64,000 bases of DNA from Dryas octopetala (taxonomy: Eukaryota; Streptophyta; Magnoliopsida; Rosales; Rosaceae). The notes under the pieces were generated by a model. It was not told the origin of the DNA and did not search any database. It worked only from the letters and a program-made list of their open reading frames with translations. Both the position numbers and the translations under genes were made by a program. The DNA lies in contig OY992832.1 of NCBI GenBank assembly GCA_963921425.1, forward strand, positions 8,556,001 through 8,620,000, written 5' to 3'. Positions 1 through 10,153 of the stretch are shown in pieces (within the stretch, counting starts at the first letter, position 1; every line of letters starts with the position of its first letter).

Positions 1-104
1 TACAGAATCCTGAGTTTCATAAATATTAACATTCCATCACACTCATAAACATCCAAACATATATCAAACTCACCACAATTCATATATCGCAAACAATAAA
101 TAAA
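1..104. repeat. Edge of a third copy of the F-box/AGO2-3'-end duplication unit
   Basis: The first ~104 bases match 4175-4278 (downstream of F-box A, beyond the 3' end of the AGO2 fragment) and 28556-28658 (same place in copy B), with only scattered mismatches. The match ends near 104, where AT-rich DNA and then a foldback element begin. So at least one more duplicated unit probably lies to the left of the window, cut off before its AGO2 sequence. Confidence 0.75.
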
Positions 105-229
105 TTTAATTATCTAATTATTGGGTTTTTATTTTTTTAGTTTTTTTAATCATTATTTCATTTTTTAAAGTTGATTAAATTTTTTATTATTTTTTTAAAG
201 CCATATTAGTGTGCTACATACGTAGTTAA

Positions 230-1355
230 CGGTCTTTCAGACGGAAAAATTAACAAGAGGTACATAGGTGTGCAAAACCAGTAATTGAGGTACCTCTGAA
301 CAACTTTTTTGAGCATATTACAATTTAGTACCTCAACTTTACATGTTGTTTCAATTTAGTACTCTAATTTTGAAAACTTGCAAAAAAGTACCTCAACTTT
401 CATTTTGTGTCAAAATAGTACCTCCGTTAGTTTTTCTGTCAAATAAATCGTTATCTGCTGACGTGGCAAGGATATTTTCGTCTTTTTTCTCAAATTAAAA
501 AAAAAAATATTTTTAAAAACTTTTAAATAAAAAAATTTCTTAAAATAAAAACTTTTTCCCCTCCTCCTCCTTCCCCAGCCATGCCCCCCGCAGAACCTCG
601 ACCCTCCTTGCCCCCACCCCACCCCACCCCACCCCACAGCCTCAGCCTCAGCCACCAATCCCCTCCTATTCCCGCCCCTAGCCCCCACCCATTTCCTCCC
701 CCAGCCCCTCCCCTCCCATCCCCTCCCCTCCCCTCCCCTCCCCTCCCCTTCCCTCCGCCCTCACCCATCCCCCAGCCATCCCCTCCCTTCCCCGCCCCCA
801 CCCCCTCCCCAACCCACCCCCCTCATACAGCCCCGACCCGGCCACCTCTTTTCCCCCTGCCCAGCCAAGCCGCGCCCCACCCAGCGCTGCCTCGCCCAGA
901 GCTGCCACTCCCCAGACCAGCTCCCCTCACTCCTCCCCCTCCCCTAGCCCCGACCCATCTCACCCTTCTACCTAGATTTATACCTTCACCCCCCCCCCCA
1001 ACCCTGACCCCCCACTTCATCTCCCCCCACTTTTTTTTTTTTTTAGTTTTATAATTTTTTTATTTAAAAGTTTTTAAAAATATTATTATTTTTAAATTGA
1101 GAAAAAAAACAAAAAATACTTCTACCACGTCAGTAAATAATGATTTATATGACAGAAAAATTAACAGAAGTATTGTTTTGACACAAAATGAAAATTGGGA
1201 TATTTTTTTGCAAGTTTTCAAAATTGAGGTATTAAATTGAAACAATATGTAAAATGGAGGTACTAAATTGTAATTTACTCAACTTTATTTGATTGAGGTA
1301 CAACCGTACAACCTTAAAAAAGTGTGTATACTTAAGATACTTAGGTGTACTTTGC
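230..1355. mobile_element. Foldback DNA element with C-rich core
   Basis: The left arm (about 300-545) and right arm (about 1040-1275) are inverted copies of each other at roughly 80-85% by eye. Shared landmarks are 'gtacctcaactttcat', 'ttttgacacaaaatg' inverted, 'tttttctgtca' and 'gacgtggca'. The arms enclose a core at about 559-1030 that is almost pure C/T on the + strand. I found no clean target-site duplication, so the outer limits are approximate. The architecture resembles Mutator-like foldback elements, but the family is not proven. There is no transposase ORF; the long Pro/Ser-rich or Gly-rich frames in the core are low-complexity artefacts. Confidence 0.7.
559..1030. repeat. Polypyrimidine tract with (CCCCT)n run
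   Basis: About 470 bases of nearly uninterrupted C/T on the + strand, including a CCCCT-type repeat around 715-755. The complementary strand has repeated runs of three to five G, so G-quadruplex or triplex structure is possible. It forms the centre of the surrounding foldback element. Confidence 0.8.
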
Positions 1356-1358
1356 CTA

Positions 1359-2121
1359 AAAATTAATCCCAATTCCATTTTTCTCTCTCTCTCTCTTATC
1401 AGTCGTTTACTTCTCACACACAGTCTTTCTCTCTCTCATCCCTCTCCTCCATCTCCTTCGATATCTCTTGGTCTTTTCCTCTTCACAAGGACTAAGGTAA
1501 TTACTTTACGTACGTGTATTTCCAATATCTAATCTTGTTGATAAATTTTCGGCACTCTTATTTTTCATGTTGTCTGTTTTCATATTTTTCTTTCTTTGAA
1601 TAGTGTTTGTTTATTGTACGTCATTTGGATTTTAAGATCACCTTCATCTCTTTCCCCTTATTTTCTTCAAATATAAAGATGAGTTTTGGGAAAAAGTTAA
1701 ATTTGGAGAAGGGTTCTCCAATGCTAAAGTTGAAATTCCCCAAATCATGTAAAATTTGGTCATTAGAGGTTTGAGGAGTCTCATCCGATTTTTAATAAGA
1801 TTCCGGCTAAAAGCATACAAGTACTGTAATGTGACACTCCATGGGTGTCTGGTAACCATGTATGCAAGGGTATGGGGGAAATTTTTAAGAAAATCTTAAA
1901 TTTATGGAAATTTTAGGGAATAATAGGAGCTATTTTTTAAATTTGGTGAGCGGTAAAAAATGCTCTTAACTCACATTTTTTTGATGAAATTTCATATAAT
2001 ATTGGGCTGTTCAGAATAAAAATACTAGTAGAATGGGGTTTACCTTGGAATATTCTCACTTGGTTATTCATTTTTGTTTGTGTGTGTAAAAGGGGATCGA
2101 GAGGTTGATAGCATAGCAGAA
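1359..2121 (+). promoter_or_regulatory. 5' leader of F-box A with candidate intron
   Basis: Homology with the copy-B leader starts at about 1359 (B: about 25676). The leader has a CT microsatellite (1382-1398) and a consensus donor AAG|GTAATT at 1497. A T-rich tract and possible acceptors near 2092 or 2110 lie just before the start codon. An intron in the 5' leader is known for Prunus SFB genes; here it is inferred from the splice consensus only. The sequence left of 1359 is not shared with copy B, so the two genes have different upstream DNA. Confidence 0.5.
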
Positions 2122-3528
2122 ATGACTGCGTTTTGCAAAATGCCAGAAGAGATGTTGGAACAAATTCTGTTAAGTCTGCCTCCAAAAAGTCTGATGCGGT
2201 TCAAGTGCATCTCTAAATGGTGGTATGCTTTTATCAACAACCCCAAGTTTGTAGCCAAGCACCTCTCCAACTCCATGCACAACAATTTCTCCACTTGTGT
2301 TATTTTGAAGCGATCAGTTGTTAAGGACACCAAGGACCCCAAGACTAATGAGATTGAGTTGGTATTCTCATTGCTTAATTTTTTCAATGGAAATAATGAT
2401 GGTGAGCCTGGATTTCTTTCTGGTGTCAATGACATGAAAATTCCTCTTTCGATGAGCCAAAAGACTAGGGGTGACTCTGACTCACTTCGAATTATTGGCT
2501 ATTGGACAAGGGATGCTGGGGAGCGTAGCTTTTTTCCTTGCATTAGGGTTCCTGATTATGGTATCAATGTAAAGACTAGGGGTGACTTACTTGGAATCAT
2601 TGGTCATTGTAATGGGATCATTTGTCTAGCTTATCCTAGTGAGGTTCTAGTTTATCCTAGTCATGTGTTTTTATGGAATCCTGCAATTGAGGAATTCAAG
2701 CTTCTTCCACCCGAGCCATACCTTAAAAATTGGCCCAATGTAGGACATGATTGGTCCGAACCAGATTTGCTCCACTACCTCCCATGTCATAGTTTCACTG
2801 ATGCTCTTGGATTTGGCTATGATTCTAAATCTAAAGATTACAAAGTGGTTAATTTTGGATTTGATGGTTCATATCTTGTGCATGGTGATCATCAACAGAT
2901 TATCCATCCTCCCAAAGCAGTAGTATACACCTTGAGTACTGATTCTTGGAAAGAGATCAAAACTGATTCTTTACAAACAGAAACTACTAACCTTTGGCCT
3001 GAATATTTCCAGTTGTACCTCAATGGAATGTGTTATTGGTTGGGACATGAGCAACATAAGGAAGGACATGTGTTTGACTTTTTATATGAAGAATACATAA
3101 GGGATGTGATCATTTTGTTCGATATGGGCAATGAAGTATTTCAAGAAATATTGCTACCAGATGGTTTACGCGATATAGATGTGAATGCTATGCGCCTTTT
3201 AGTCTGGAACAAATCCATTGCTCTTTTTGGACAGAATAACTTTGGATCCTTAGGAATATGGGTGATGGATGAATTTGGTGGTGCTAGGGGTGCTTGGACA
3301 AAACATCATACTTTTGAGCTCATGGATTGGCCGTTGGCATTTTGGAAGAGCAATGAGATTCTTATGATTGACGAAGATGGATCAATATTCTCCTATAACT
3401 TGAGCACCGAAATGCATACGTATCTTCCCATTCAAAGTGTGCCAGCGGATTTTGCCAAAGCTATTGTTTATGTGAATAGTATAGTTTCAGTTAGAGGAGG
3501 GAACAAGCTTGAGAGCAGAGTATTCTAG
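2122..3528 (+). CDS. S-locus F-box-like protein (SLFL/SFBB type), copy A
   Basis: Predicted 468-residue F-box protein, the substrate-binding subunit of an SCF ubiquitin ligase. The F-box lies at about residues 7-48 (MPEEMLEQILLSLPPKSL, then MRFKCISKWWYAFINNP). The rest is an F-box-associated type 1 domain, with landmarks WNPAIEEFKLLP, DALGFGYDSKSKDYKVV, VYTLSTDSWKEI, GMCYWLG and GIWVMDEFGG. Length and motif order fit Rosaceae S-locus F-box-like proteins (Prunus SLFL, apple/pear SFBB). The ATG at 2122 was chosen because the frame upstream runs into the probable leader intron; the ATG at 2140 is an alternative. There is no intron in the coding part. It is convergent with the AGO2 fragment. It differs from copy B mainly in two blocks. 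Whether it acts in self-incompatibility or is a non-S paralogue cannot be decided from sequence. Confidence 0.93.
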   Translation: MTAFCKMPEEMLEQILLSLPPKSLMRFKCISKWWYAFINNPKFVAKHLSNSMHNNFSTCVILKRSVVKDTKDPKTNEIELVFSLLNFFNGNNDGEPGFLSGVNDMKIPLSMSQKTRGDSDSLRIIGYWTRDAGERSFFPCIRVPDYGINVKTRGDLLGIIGHCNGIICLAYPSEVLVYPSHVFLWNPAIEEFKLLPPEPYLKNWPNVGHDWSEPDLLHYLPCHSFTDALGFGYDSKSKDYKVVNFGFDGSYLVHGDHQQIIHPPKAVVYTLSTDSWKEIKTDSLQTETTNLWPEYFQLYLNGMCYWLGHEQHKEGHVFDFLYEEYIRDVIILFDMGNEVFQEILLPDGLRDIDVNAMRLLVWNKSIALFGQNNFGSLGIWVMDEFGGARGAWTKHHTFELMDWPLAFWKSNEILMIDEDGSIFSYNLSTEMHTYLPIQSVPADFAKAIVYVNSIVSVRGGNKLESRVF

Positions 3529-3583
3529 CATTGTAATTCCTTACTGTCTGCTATATGTAAAAGCTTGATAAAATATATTTATC

Positions 3584-3589
3584 AATAAA
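3584..3589 (+). terminator. AATAAA poly(A) signal of F-box A
   Basis: AATAAA 55 bases after the stop codon, followed by a T-rich stretch. It is conserved at the same spacing in copy B. Confidence 0.55.
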
Positions 3590-4452
3590 GATGTTGAAAT
3601 TTTATTTTTTTTTCTTCTCCCAAAAGGTAGCAGTGCGCAAATTATGAAGGTTTTAAACTATTTTACAGAGTGAGATTAGTGTTGAGTTCACTCACAACAT
3701 GTTCTTACTCTGTGAAGTTGGGTCGAAATCAGACAAATCCGAGCCTTATGCACAACAGGTGGTTTGATAGTATGTTTTTCTGGCCTTTATTGGTTGACCA
3801 CTGTAAAGTTGTATTAGCTTTCCGCAATTTCCCTTCAGATGCGTATAATGCCCTTAATAACTTATCAAGGTTTGGTTTGGTGCTTGGTTTCATGTGAATT
3901 TGGCAGAACTCACAGCAATGAGCGCGGATAGCTTACTGGAACAATTCAGGGACGAAGTCGAAGCTTTCCATTTGGATGTCTTGTAGTGTACTCTATTTAC
4001 TTTTAATGTGCAGATTGAAATGTTAATATTAATAGAGTTTGTCCTCTATTTAGCTATCAAAATAGGACATTTTCTGCCGCAGTTGGTGGCCTTTTGTTTT
4101 CTTAAGTGATTGCTTTTCTTCGTTCTTAATATACATTTCATGCACAGCTTCTGCACACAGGTAGTTTCATCATACCGAATCCTGAGTTTCATAAATATTA
4201 ACATTCCATCACACTCATAAACATTCAAACAGATAGCAAACCCACCACAATTCATATATCGCAAACAGGAAATAAACACAAACAACACCACAAAGGACTG
4301 AGTACATGCTAGATCTCCACAGTGATCTAGAACCCCTATCCAAAAACAGAATGTTCAACCCACAAACAGCTTGAACTGAGTCTTCTTACACAAAGCATAA
4401 TCCAAATACAAAAAACAAAATGCTAAACATAATATTTCAACACAAAAACCCA
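3590..4452. other. Spacer between F-box A and the AGO2 fragment
   Basis: Non-coding spacer duplicated almost base for base at 27971-28833. A 75-codon frame at 3670-3897 exists in both copies but begins with GTG and resembles nothing I recognise. It probably contains the 3' ends of the two convergent transcripts. The part around 4175-4278 is also present at the left edge of the window. Confidence 0.6.
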
Positions 4453-4473
4453 TTAGATTCACGCACAAACAAC
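4453..4473 (-). promoter_or_regulatory. miR403-complementary site, AGO2 fragment
   Basis: The + strand reads TTAGATTCACGCACAAAC, which equals the first 18 bases of plant miR403; the last three positions differ. Since the AGO2 fragment lies on the minus strand, its RNA would be complementary to miR403. The site lies about 100 bases beyond the stop codon. miR403 targeting of the AGO2 3' UTR is established in Arabidopsis and other dicots. Confidence 0.8.
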
Positions 4474-4575
4474 TCCACAGGAGGTTGGAATTGCGTCCGG
4501 GTTTTCCCATTAACGGTAACCATCTCCTTCTATTTCCACACAAGGAAAGACATCATGGGATCATGCTCTGGCCTT

Positions 4576-5730
4576 TCATATGAAAAACATTATGTTTTCC
4601 AGATCAGCATGCAACTTGTAAAATCTTTCATCTAGAGAAGCCACTGGGAGGGCTGAAGATGCCATTGATGATGATGAAGCGGAGGATGATGCTGAAGCTG
4701 GAGACTGTCCTTCCATCATAGTCTCTTGGTATAATCGCCCTCTATATGCCACAAGGTCAGCATAGTACACCGGTGGGACCAATGATACAGGTTTAGTACA
4801 CCTTGCAAAGGTGAAGCACAAGTCATAGATGAGTTTCTGCAATTGGTCAGAAGTAAACCTGTGCTCATCCCAAAGAACATGGTAGTGTGTGGGCTTGCTT
4901 GTTCCAAGGCTTCCATAGTGACTGCAGAGATAGAAGTCAAACTCAAATGGGTGCACAATAATTGTGTCCACCACAGTTCCTGGTGAGACATTGCTAATGA
5001 AACTCCCATCCCTCCCACTCTCCAGAAACAAACGTGTATGGTGCCGCTTCTGGGCAACAATAAGTGTGATGGTTGGAAAGTAGTTTATACTTCCTAAAGC
5101 CCTCTTCAGGTCTAGTAACTCTTCATTGAGAACCATATCAAACTGGCCCTCACTGACTCCATCACGAAAGACCAAGATTTTTGCTGGCTTGACTTTATTT
5201 AATCTTTCATAATATTCAACAAGCTCCAAACACATGTCTCCAAAGTTCAATATCTTCTCAGTACCACCATACTGGGGTCGGTACTGGGGTCGAACTCGTG
5301 CAGCATAACGATTCACAGCAGGCCAGTTTACAGTGGCAACAACCGCTGCTATTGAGGGACTTGTCGTGTTCCGCGCAGCAGGATGGTTGACATCAGCCCC
5401 CACAAACATAACATGGGCTGCATCCCCAAAGAGAGGAAGCCGATCAATTAGCTCTACATTACTGCCTCCAAGCTTGGCATTGATCTTGAGTGCAAGATTA
5501 GCAAGATACTGGTCATTTGCTTTGTTGGCCATATTTGACAAGCAGCACTGCGTCACTATGCCAATTTGAGTCTCAGAGATCCACTTCAGATACTTGTAAC
5601 CAGGATCTTTTCTAGCCATTACACAAACAAGTATTTGTAAGTGGCCTTTGCCTATCTTATATGCCTGTTCAGTAACTCTTCCAAGCAGTTCACGAAGCAT
5701 GTCAACACTTGAGAATGGTCTCATTGAAGT
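4576..5730 (-). pseudogene. Truncated AGO2 copy: PIWI-domain fragment
   Basis: Near-identical to the 3' part of the intact AGO2 at 28957-30111; the only protein change I saw is Lys to Arg in VMA(R/K)KDPGYK. The match stops sharply at 5730, so the N-terminal, PAZ and most of the MID regions and the promoter are absent. What remains is an open frame of 382 codons (residues 639-1020 of the full protein). It starts at an in-frame ATG (5724) and contains the whole PIWI domain with all three catalytic Asp positions (GADVNHP, FRDGVSEG, YYADLVAY). The absence of stops or frameshifts suggests recent truncation or retained function. It has no obvious promoter of its own. It ends at the junction with the RNase-A unit. 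Confidence 0.9.
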
Positions 5731-5955
5731 CCTATTTTAGCCAATTGTTTATCTTTTTTTTTTTTTGGCCAATTGTTTATCTTTTTTTTGGCCAATTGTT
5801 TGTCTTAATTGCGTTAAAAGTCCTATTTTAGCCTGCTCAGTGCACATGTCTAGTTTTTCCAAATTTGTTTTTATGCGGAATCATCATTAAGAAATACATG
5901 TACATGTATTGATAGAAAAGAGGTTGTAGATTTATATTTTTTCACATGGTAAGCC
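5731..5955. other. Duplication junction and short tandem repeats
   Basis: AGO2 homology ends at 5730. Three copies of a short unit, 'gccaattgtttatctttt' and variants, lie at about 5738-5805. From about 5780 the sequence matches the start of the RNase-B unit (about 19410 onward). This looks like the join created when an F-box/AGO2 segment was placed next to an RNase segment. Confidence 0.6.
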
Positions 5956-6342
5956 CAAGGAGTAAAATTTTGGTTTCGAGGAAATTTTCGATGGAAATTT
6001 CGACGGAAATTTTAGCGGAAATTTCGATTAAAATTTCGATTTCGACAAAATTAGACAAAAACAACGGAAATTGTTATCAAAATACGGAAATTTTGAATGA
6101 AACTTGACTATATGTTTATTTAAGATATTATCTACTACATTGATAAAAAATATTAAAAAAATCAAATTATATAGTAGATTTCAAGTGATATAAGGTGAAT
6201 ATAATGCGCGCTGAAGGCAAATACTGTTAAAAAAATGGGTTGCTAATTAATAATTATATAAATAACACTTCAAATTTATTTATATTACAATATTAAATCA
6301 TGAATTAAATAAATATTCAATAAAATAAATATAATGTGTGAT

Positions 6343-8077
6343 CAAGGAGTAAAATTTCGGTTTCGAGGAAATTTTCGATGGAAATTTCGACGGAAATTTT
6401 CGTGGAAATTTCGATTAAAATTTCGATTTCGACAAAATTAGACAAAAACGACGGAAATTGTTATCAAAATACGGAAATTTTGAATGAAACTTGACCATAT
6501 GTTTATTTAACATATTATCTACTATACTAATAAAAAAACATTGAAGAAACCAAATTATATAATAGGTTTCATGTGATATAAGATGAATATAATACGCGTT
6601 GGAGGCAAATACTGTTAAACAAAATTAGTATAATGAATAAATGAAATCAGTATATTCTTTATACTCTATAATCTATACACTAACCCTAATACTAAACCCT
6701 ATATACTCTATATACCCTAATACTCTATAATGTATGCACTAAACCCTATATATTGTATGTTCTTTAAAATATAGACCATATGGTATAAGATATTATGATT
6801 TAGGCCCTTTATGGTATTTTTAATTATTTTTTATATAAAGTGTTTTAGGGTTTAGGATTTAAAAACAACTATACGAAACCCCAAACCATTTTTTTCTTCT
6901 AATTGCCCAAAGGCCTCAAACTCCAATCAACTCTAAAGTTTTTTCTTTGTTTTTTTCTCTTTTTTTTTTCTTTGTTTTTTTCTTTGTTTTTTTCTTTCAT
7001 TCCTTTTCTTTTTTATTTTTCTTTCCTTCATTTTCTTTTCTTTTTTGTCTCTTTCCTTCTTTTTACTTTTAAGTTAATTTGTAACTTTGTAAGCAATATA
7101 CGTTGATGCCATGATGGTCATTCATTTGCTTGACCATGAGTGGTGGGAATTCCATTTTAGTTAAAATTATTGATACAATATTGTTGCTTTTTGTCATTTC
7201 TTGTCAATAAATTGTAACCCACATCAAATCCTATCTCCTCTACCTAGGCATGACAGTATGTTGGCATGTCTTTATTTTTTTATTATTTTTTTTTTCCTTC
7301 CTCTACCTCTCATATGACAAATAACATTATCATTACGTAGAGAGAGAGAGAGAGTGAGTTATGAAGTTGAAACGGCTACATTGACTGCTTCCTCTCATGC
7401 TTCCACTTAGCACATGTTATAATACTCTACTGTGCAGTGCCAAATATGAGTCAGAAAAGAAGGTGGCACTGCCAAGTGCAGAGAGTTTCAATTACAAGTT
7501 GGGTGGGTCTTTGACACGTGCCCCTACTCTCAACCATGCGTTTCTTACATGCATGCACTGGCCCCTACTTTGGATAAGAATGGCAAGATCGATTAATTGG
7601 GATTTGGGATTCTAATTAATTTTTCTGAATTCTATTGGCTTACCCGTGACTCTTTCTTTCTCTTCTTCTTCAGTCTTCGTTCTCTTCTTCTTCAGCTCTT
7701 CTTCTTCAGTCTTCTTTCTTCTTCAGTCTTCTTTCTCTTCTTCTTCAGTCTTCTTTCTCTCTTCCTTTCTTTTCCTCCTTGCCCATGACTCTCCTTCTTC
7801 TTCTTCCCCACCAAGCACCAGCCCCCTGCCTCTTTCCCCCCAACCCAGCTCATCCCTAACACACCCTCCCAAACCCAGCCCCTCCCAGCCCCTTTTCCCC
7901 CAAACCCAGCCCCTCCCAGCTCCTTTTCCTCCAAACCCAGCCAAAATTTCTCGAAATTTCCGAAATTTCGCCGAAACAATTACCGAAAATAATTGGGTAT
8001 GTGATAAAATTTCGGTGACCCAAAAAAACGAAATTTTCGGCGAAATTTCGCCGAAAATTTCGAAATTTCATTCCTTG
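6343..8077. mobile_element. hAT-like element nested in a member of its own family
   Basis: It starts CAAGGAGTAAAATTTCGG and ends TTTCATTCCTTG, the same termini as the outer element. It is flanked by a perfect 8-bp duplication TGTGTGAT (6335-6342 and 8078-8085). The first ~150 bases resemble the first ~150 bases of the outer element. The interior has a T-rich block (6940-7060), a GA repeat (7340-7353), non-repetitive DNA (7355-7620) that could be captured host sequence, and a C/T-rich tract (7640-7945) with an imperfect tandem repeat around AAACCCAGCCCCTCCCAG. No transposase frame is visible. Confidence 0.85.
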
Positions 8078-8602
8078 TGTGTGATTGAAGTAAATACTAT
8101 TATAAAATTGTTTATTACTTAACAATTACATAAAAATGACCTATTTTTAAAGAATATAAATGTATTAGGGTTTAAAAAAATTAAACGAAACACAAAATCT
8201 TTTTTTTTTTTTCCAATTGTCCAAACTACAAAGAACCCAAACCTCAATCAACCCAAAACTTTTTTTTTCTTTTTTTCCTTTTTTTTTTACTTTTTTTTTG
8301 TCTTTCCTTCATTTTCTTTCACCGTGGGTCTGTGACTTACTTCTGTAACTCTAATAAGTCTCTTAAGTTGTCTAACTTGTCTTTCTCTTTATGACTTTAT
8401 CATGTTTTTTCTTTTTTTGCCCCAAAAGTCAAACTGCTCCCTTTACTTTAATGAAGAAACTTTAGATGAACACAGTATTTATCTTCTTGTAAATTTAGAA
8501 GAAGATAAACTGCTCCCAGTCCCAGGCTCCCACTCCCAGTATAGGCGTACAGCAATACTCCTCTTTCTCTCATTTCTCTCACAGACACCACCCCACCCCG
8601 TG

Positions 8603-8604
<2 letters not shown>

Positions 8605-8672
<68 letters not shown>
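8605..8672. repeat. (CT)n microsatellite
   Basis: About 34 uninterrupted CT units within the outer hAT-like element. Confidence 0.95.
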
Positions 8673-8674
<2 letters not shown>

Positions 8675-9122
8675 CATCTCCATCATAAGCCCACCCTCAC
8701 CCTCACCCTTATCTCGCCCCAAGGAATGGTGTTGGCTAGGTAGTTTCCGGCGAGTGGAGGATGTTCGGCGAGTGGGGGATGCGCCGGTGGTCTTGGGTCT
8801 TGGAAGGTGAAGTCGGGAAGGTGAAGAGTGAAGTGAAGTAATGGGGGGGGGGGGGGCTGGGTGTACAGCGAATTTCAACAGGTACAGTGAAATTTCATCA
8901 AAATTTCGTCAAATTTCGTCGAAATTTCGCTAAAATTTCGACGAAATTTCACATAAATGCACTTGGAGGGGGATCGAAATTTCGTCCGAAAATTTCGTCA
9001 AAATTTCGCCGAAATATTACCGAAATTTCGTGGTTATGTGATAAAATTTCGGGATCCCAAAAAAACGAAAATTTCGGCGAAATTTCGCCGAAATTTTCGA
9101 AATTTCACTCCTTGGGTAAGCC

Positions 9123-10153
9123 AACTTATTAAAATAAATTTCATTTTAGAGTTTAATTTTGTGATCTCTAAATGATTCCCAAATTAAAATGAACTCTACT
9201 ATTGCAAATTTGTAAGTCATTTTTTTACCTTCAGTTTAATTTATTGAAATGAACCTCACCAGATGATCTTAGTGGGTTTGAGTTTAGCATGTATAATTTT
9301 GGGCTATACACAGGTCACCCACCAAACATGAAGTATGTCATTTTCGAGTCAATCTGCACAACTCGAATGACATCCTTACTTTACAACACAATAGGTTTTA
9401 CACGTCTAGTTAAGTAATATTTTTTACAGCAACACAACAAAAAAAATTAGAATTTTGATAAAACTATAAAAGAAAGATATTATCTTTTAATTAAATTTGT
9501 GTTTTTGGTTTACGTATATAAATATATTATCAGGTTAAGTAATTATGTCCTCCTCATCATGCATGACGCCTGGCCTGATGGGCCCCAATTCTTATGGAGG
9601 ATTCTCTGACGGTCGGCCCAATGCAGAGCACTGTAGTGTGTACGAGTTACCACCGGGGAAATACTTAGGAGTGGACCTCAATATTCACCCCAGTTGAATG
9701 AACCAATTAAATTCTTATACATGTCCTCTTATACTAAGTAATTATGAGAGAAACTTATTTTAAAATAATGATTTAATTTCAAACTAAGTTTGAGAAAGGA
9801 GTAAAAATATATTGCCGAATACTTAAAAATGACCATCAAGCACTCAACGCCTAGTATGTGTGAAAAAAAAATAAAAATTAATGTACCAATTTTATGTAAA
9901 TGGTTAAGTTAATAAATTATAAAATTAGTTAAAATTTTAAAAATTATCAGACTTTAATCAATAAATTGTAAAATTAAAGAATCTGAATGAAAGTCTCCCT
10001 TTAATTTATACACCTACTTTTTCACCCAATTCCCTCAATCCTTGTCTCCACTGCCACTAAAGCTATGCATTGGTCCATGCAGCAATAGAGAAGAGGTTCG
10101 ATTATTTATGTTGATTCTTAATTGGCTATATTAAGTAGTTAACAATAGCATAA
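9123..10153. other. RNase-A unit, distal flank (non-coding)
   Basis: AT-rich DNA shared with about 19935-21170 in the RNase-B unit, with several percent differences and small indels, including a ~130-bp stretch near 20590-20780 present only in B. I see no gene. Confidence 0.6.

Larger units (their letters stand above)
5956..9114. mobile_element. hAT-like non-autonomous element (outer), with 8-bp TSD
   Basis: The ends are inverted: CAAGGAGTAAAATTT on the left, AAATTTCACTCCTTG on the right. Both sides carry the direct 8-bp repeat GGTAAGCC (5948-5955 and 9115-9122). The equivalent place in the RNase-B unit (near 19930) is an empty site. An 8-bp target duplication and a CAAGG-type terminus fit the hAT superfamily. 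The sub-terminal parts are packed with AAATTTCG/CGAAATTT motifs in both directions. I see no transposase. Inside are a second family member (6343-8077) and a CT microsatellite (8605-8672). Without the nested copy the element is about 1.4 kb. Confidence 0.85.

Noticed and set aside
581..1054. 157-codon Pro/Ser-rich frame (and Gly-rich frames on the other strand)
   Set aside because: Produced by the C/T tract of the foldback element; no start context, no homology, low complexity.
3670..3897. 75-codon frame conserved in both F-box units
   Set aside because: Starts with GTG, lies in the 3' region of the F-box gene, and its conservation is explained by the recent duplication.
7646..8122. 158-codon Ser/Pro-rich frame
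   Set aside because: Falls in the C/T-rich core and AAATTTCG arms of the hAT-like element; low complexity.
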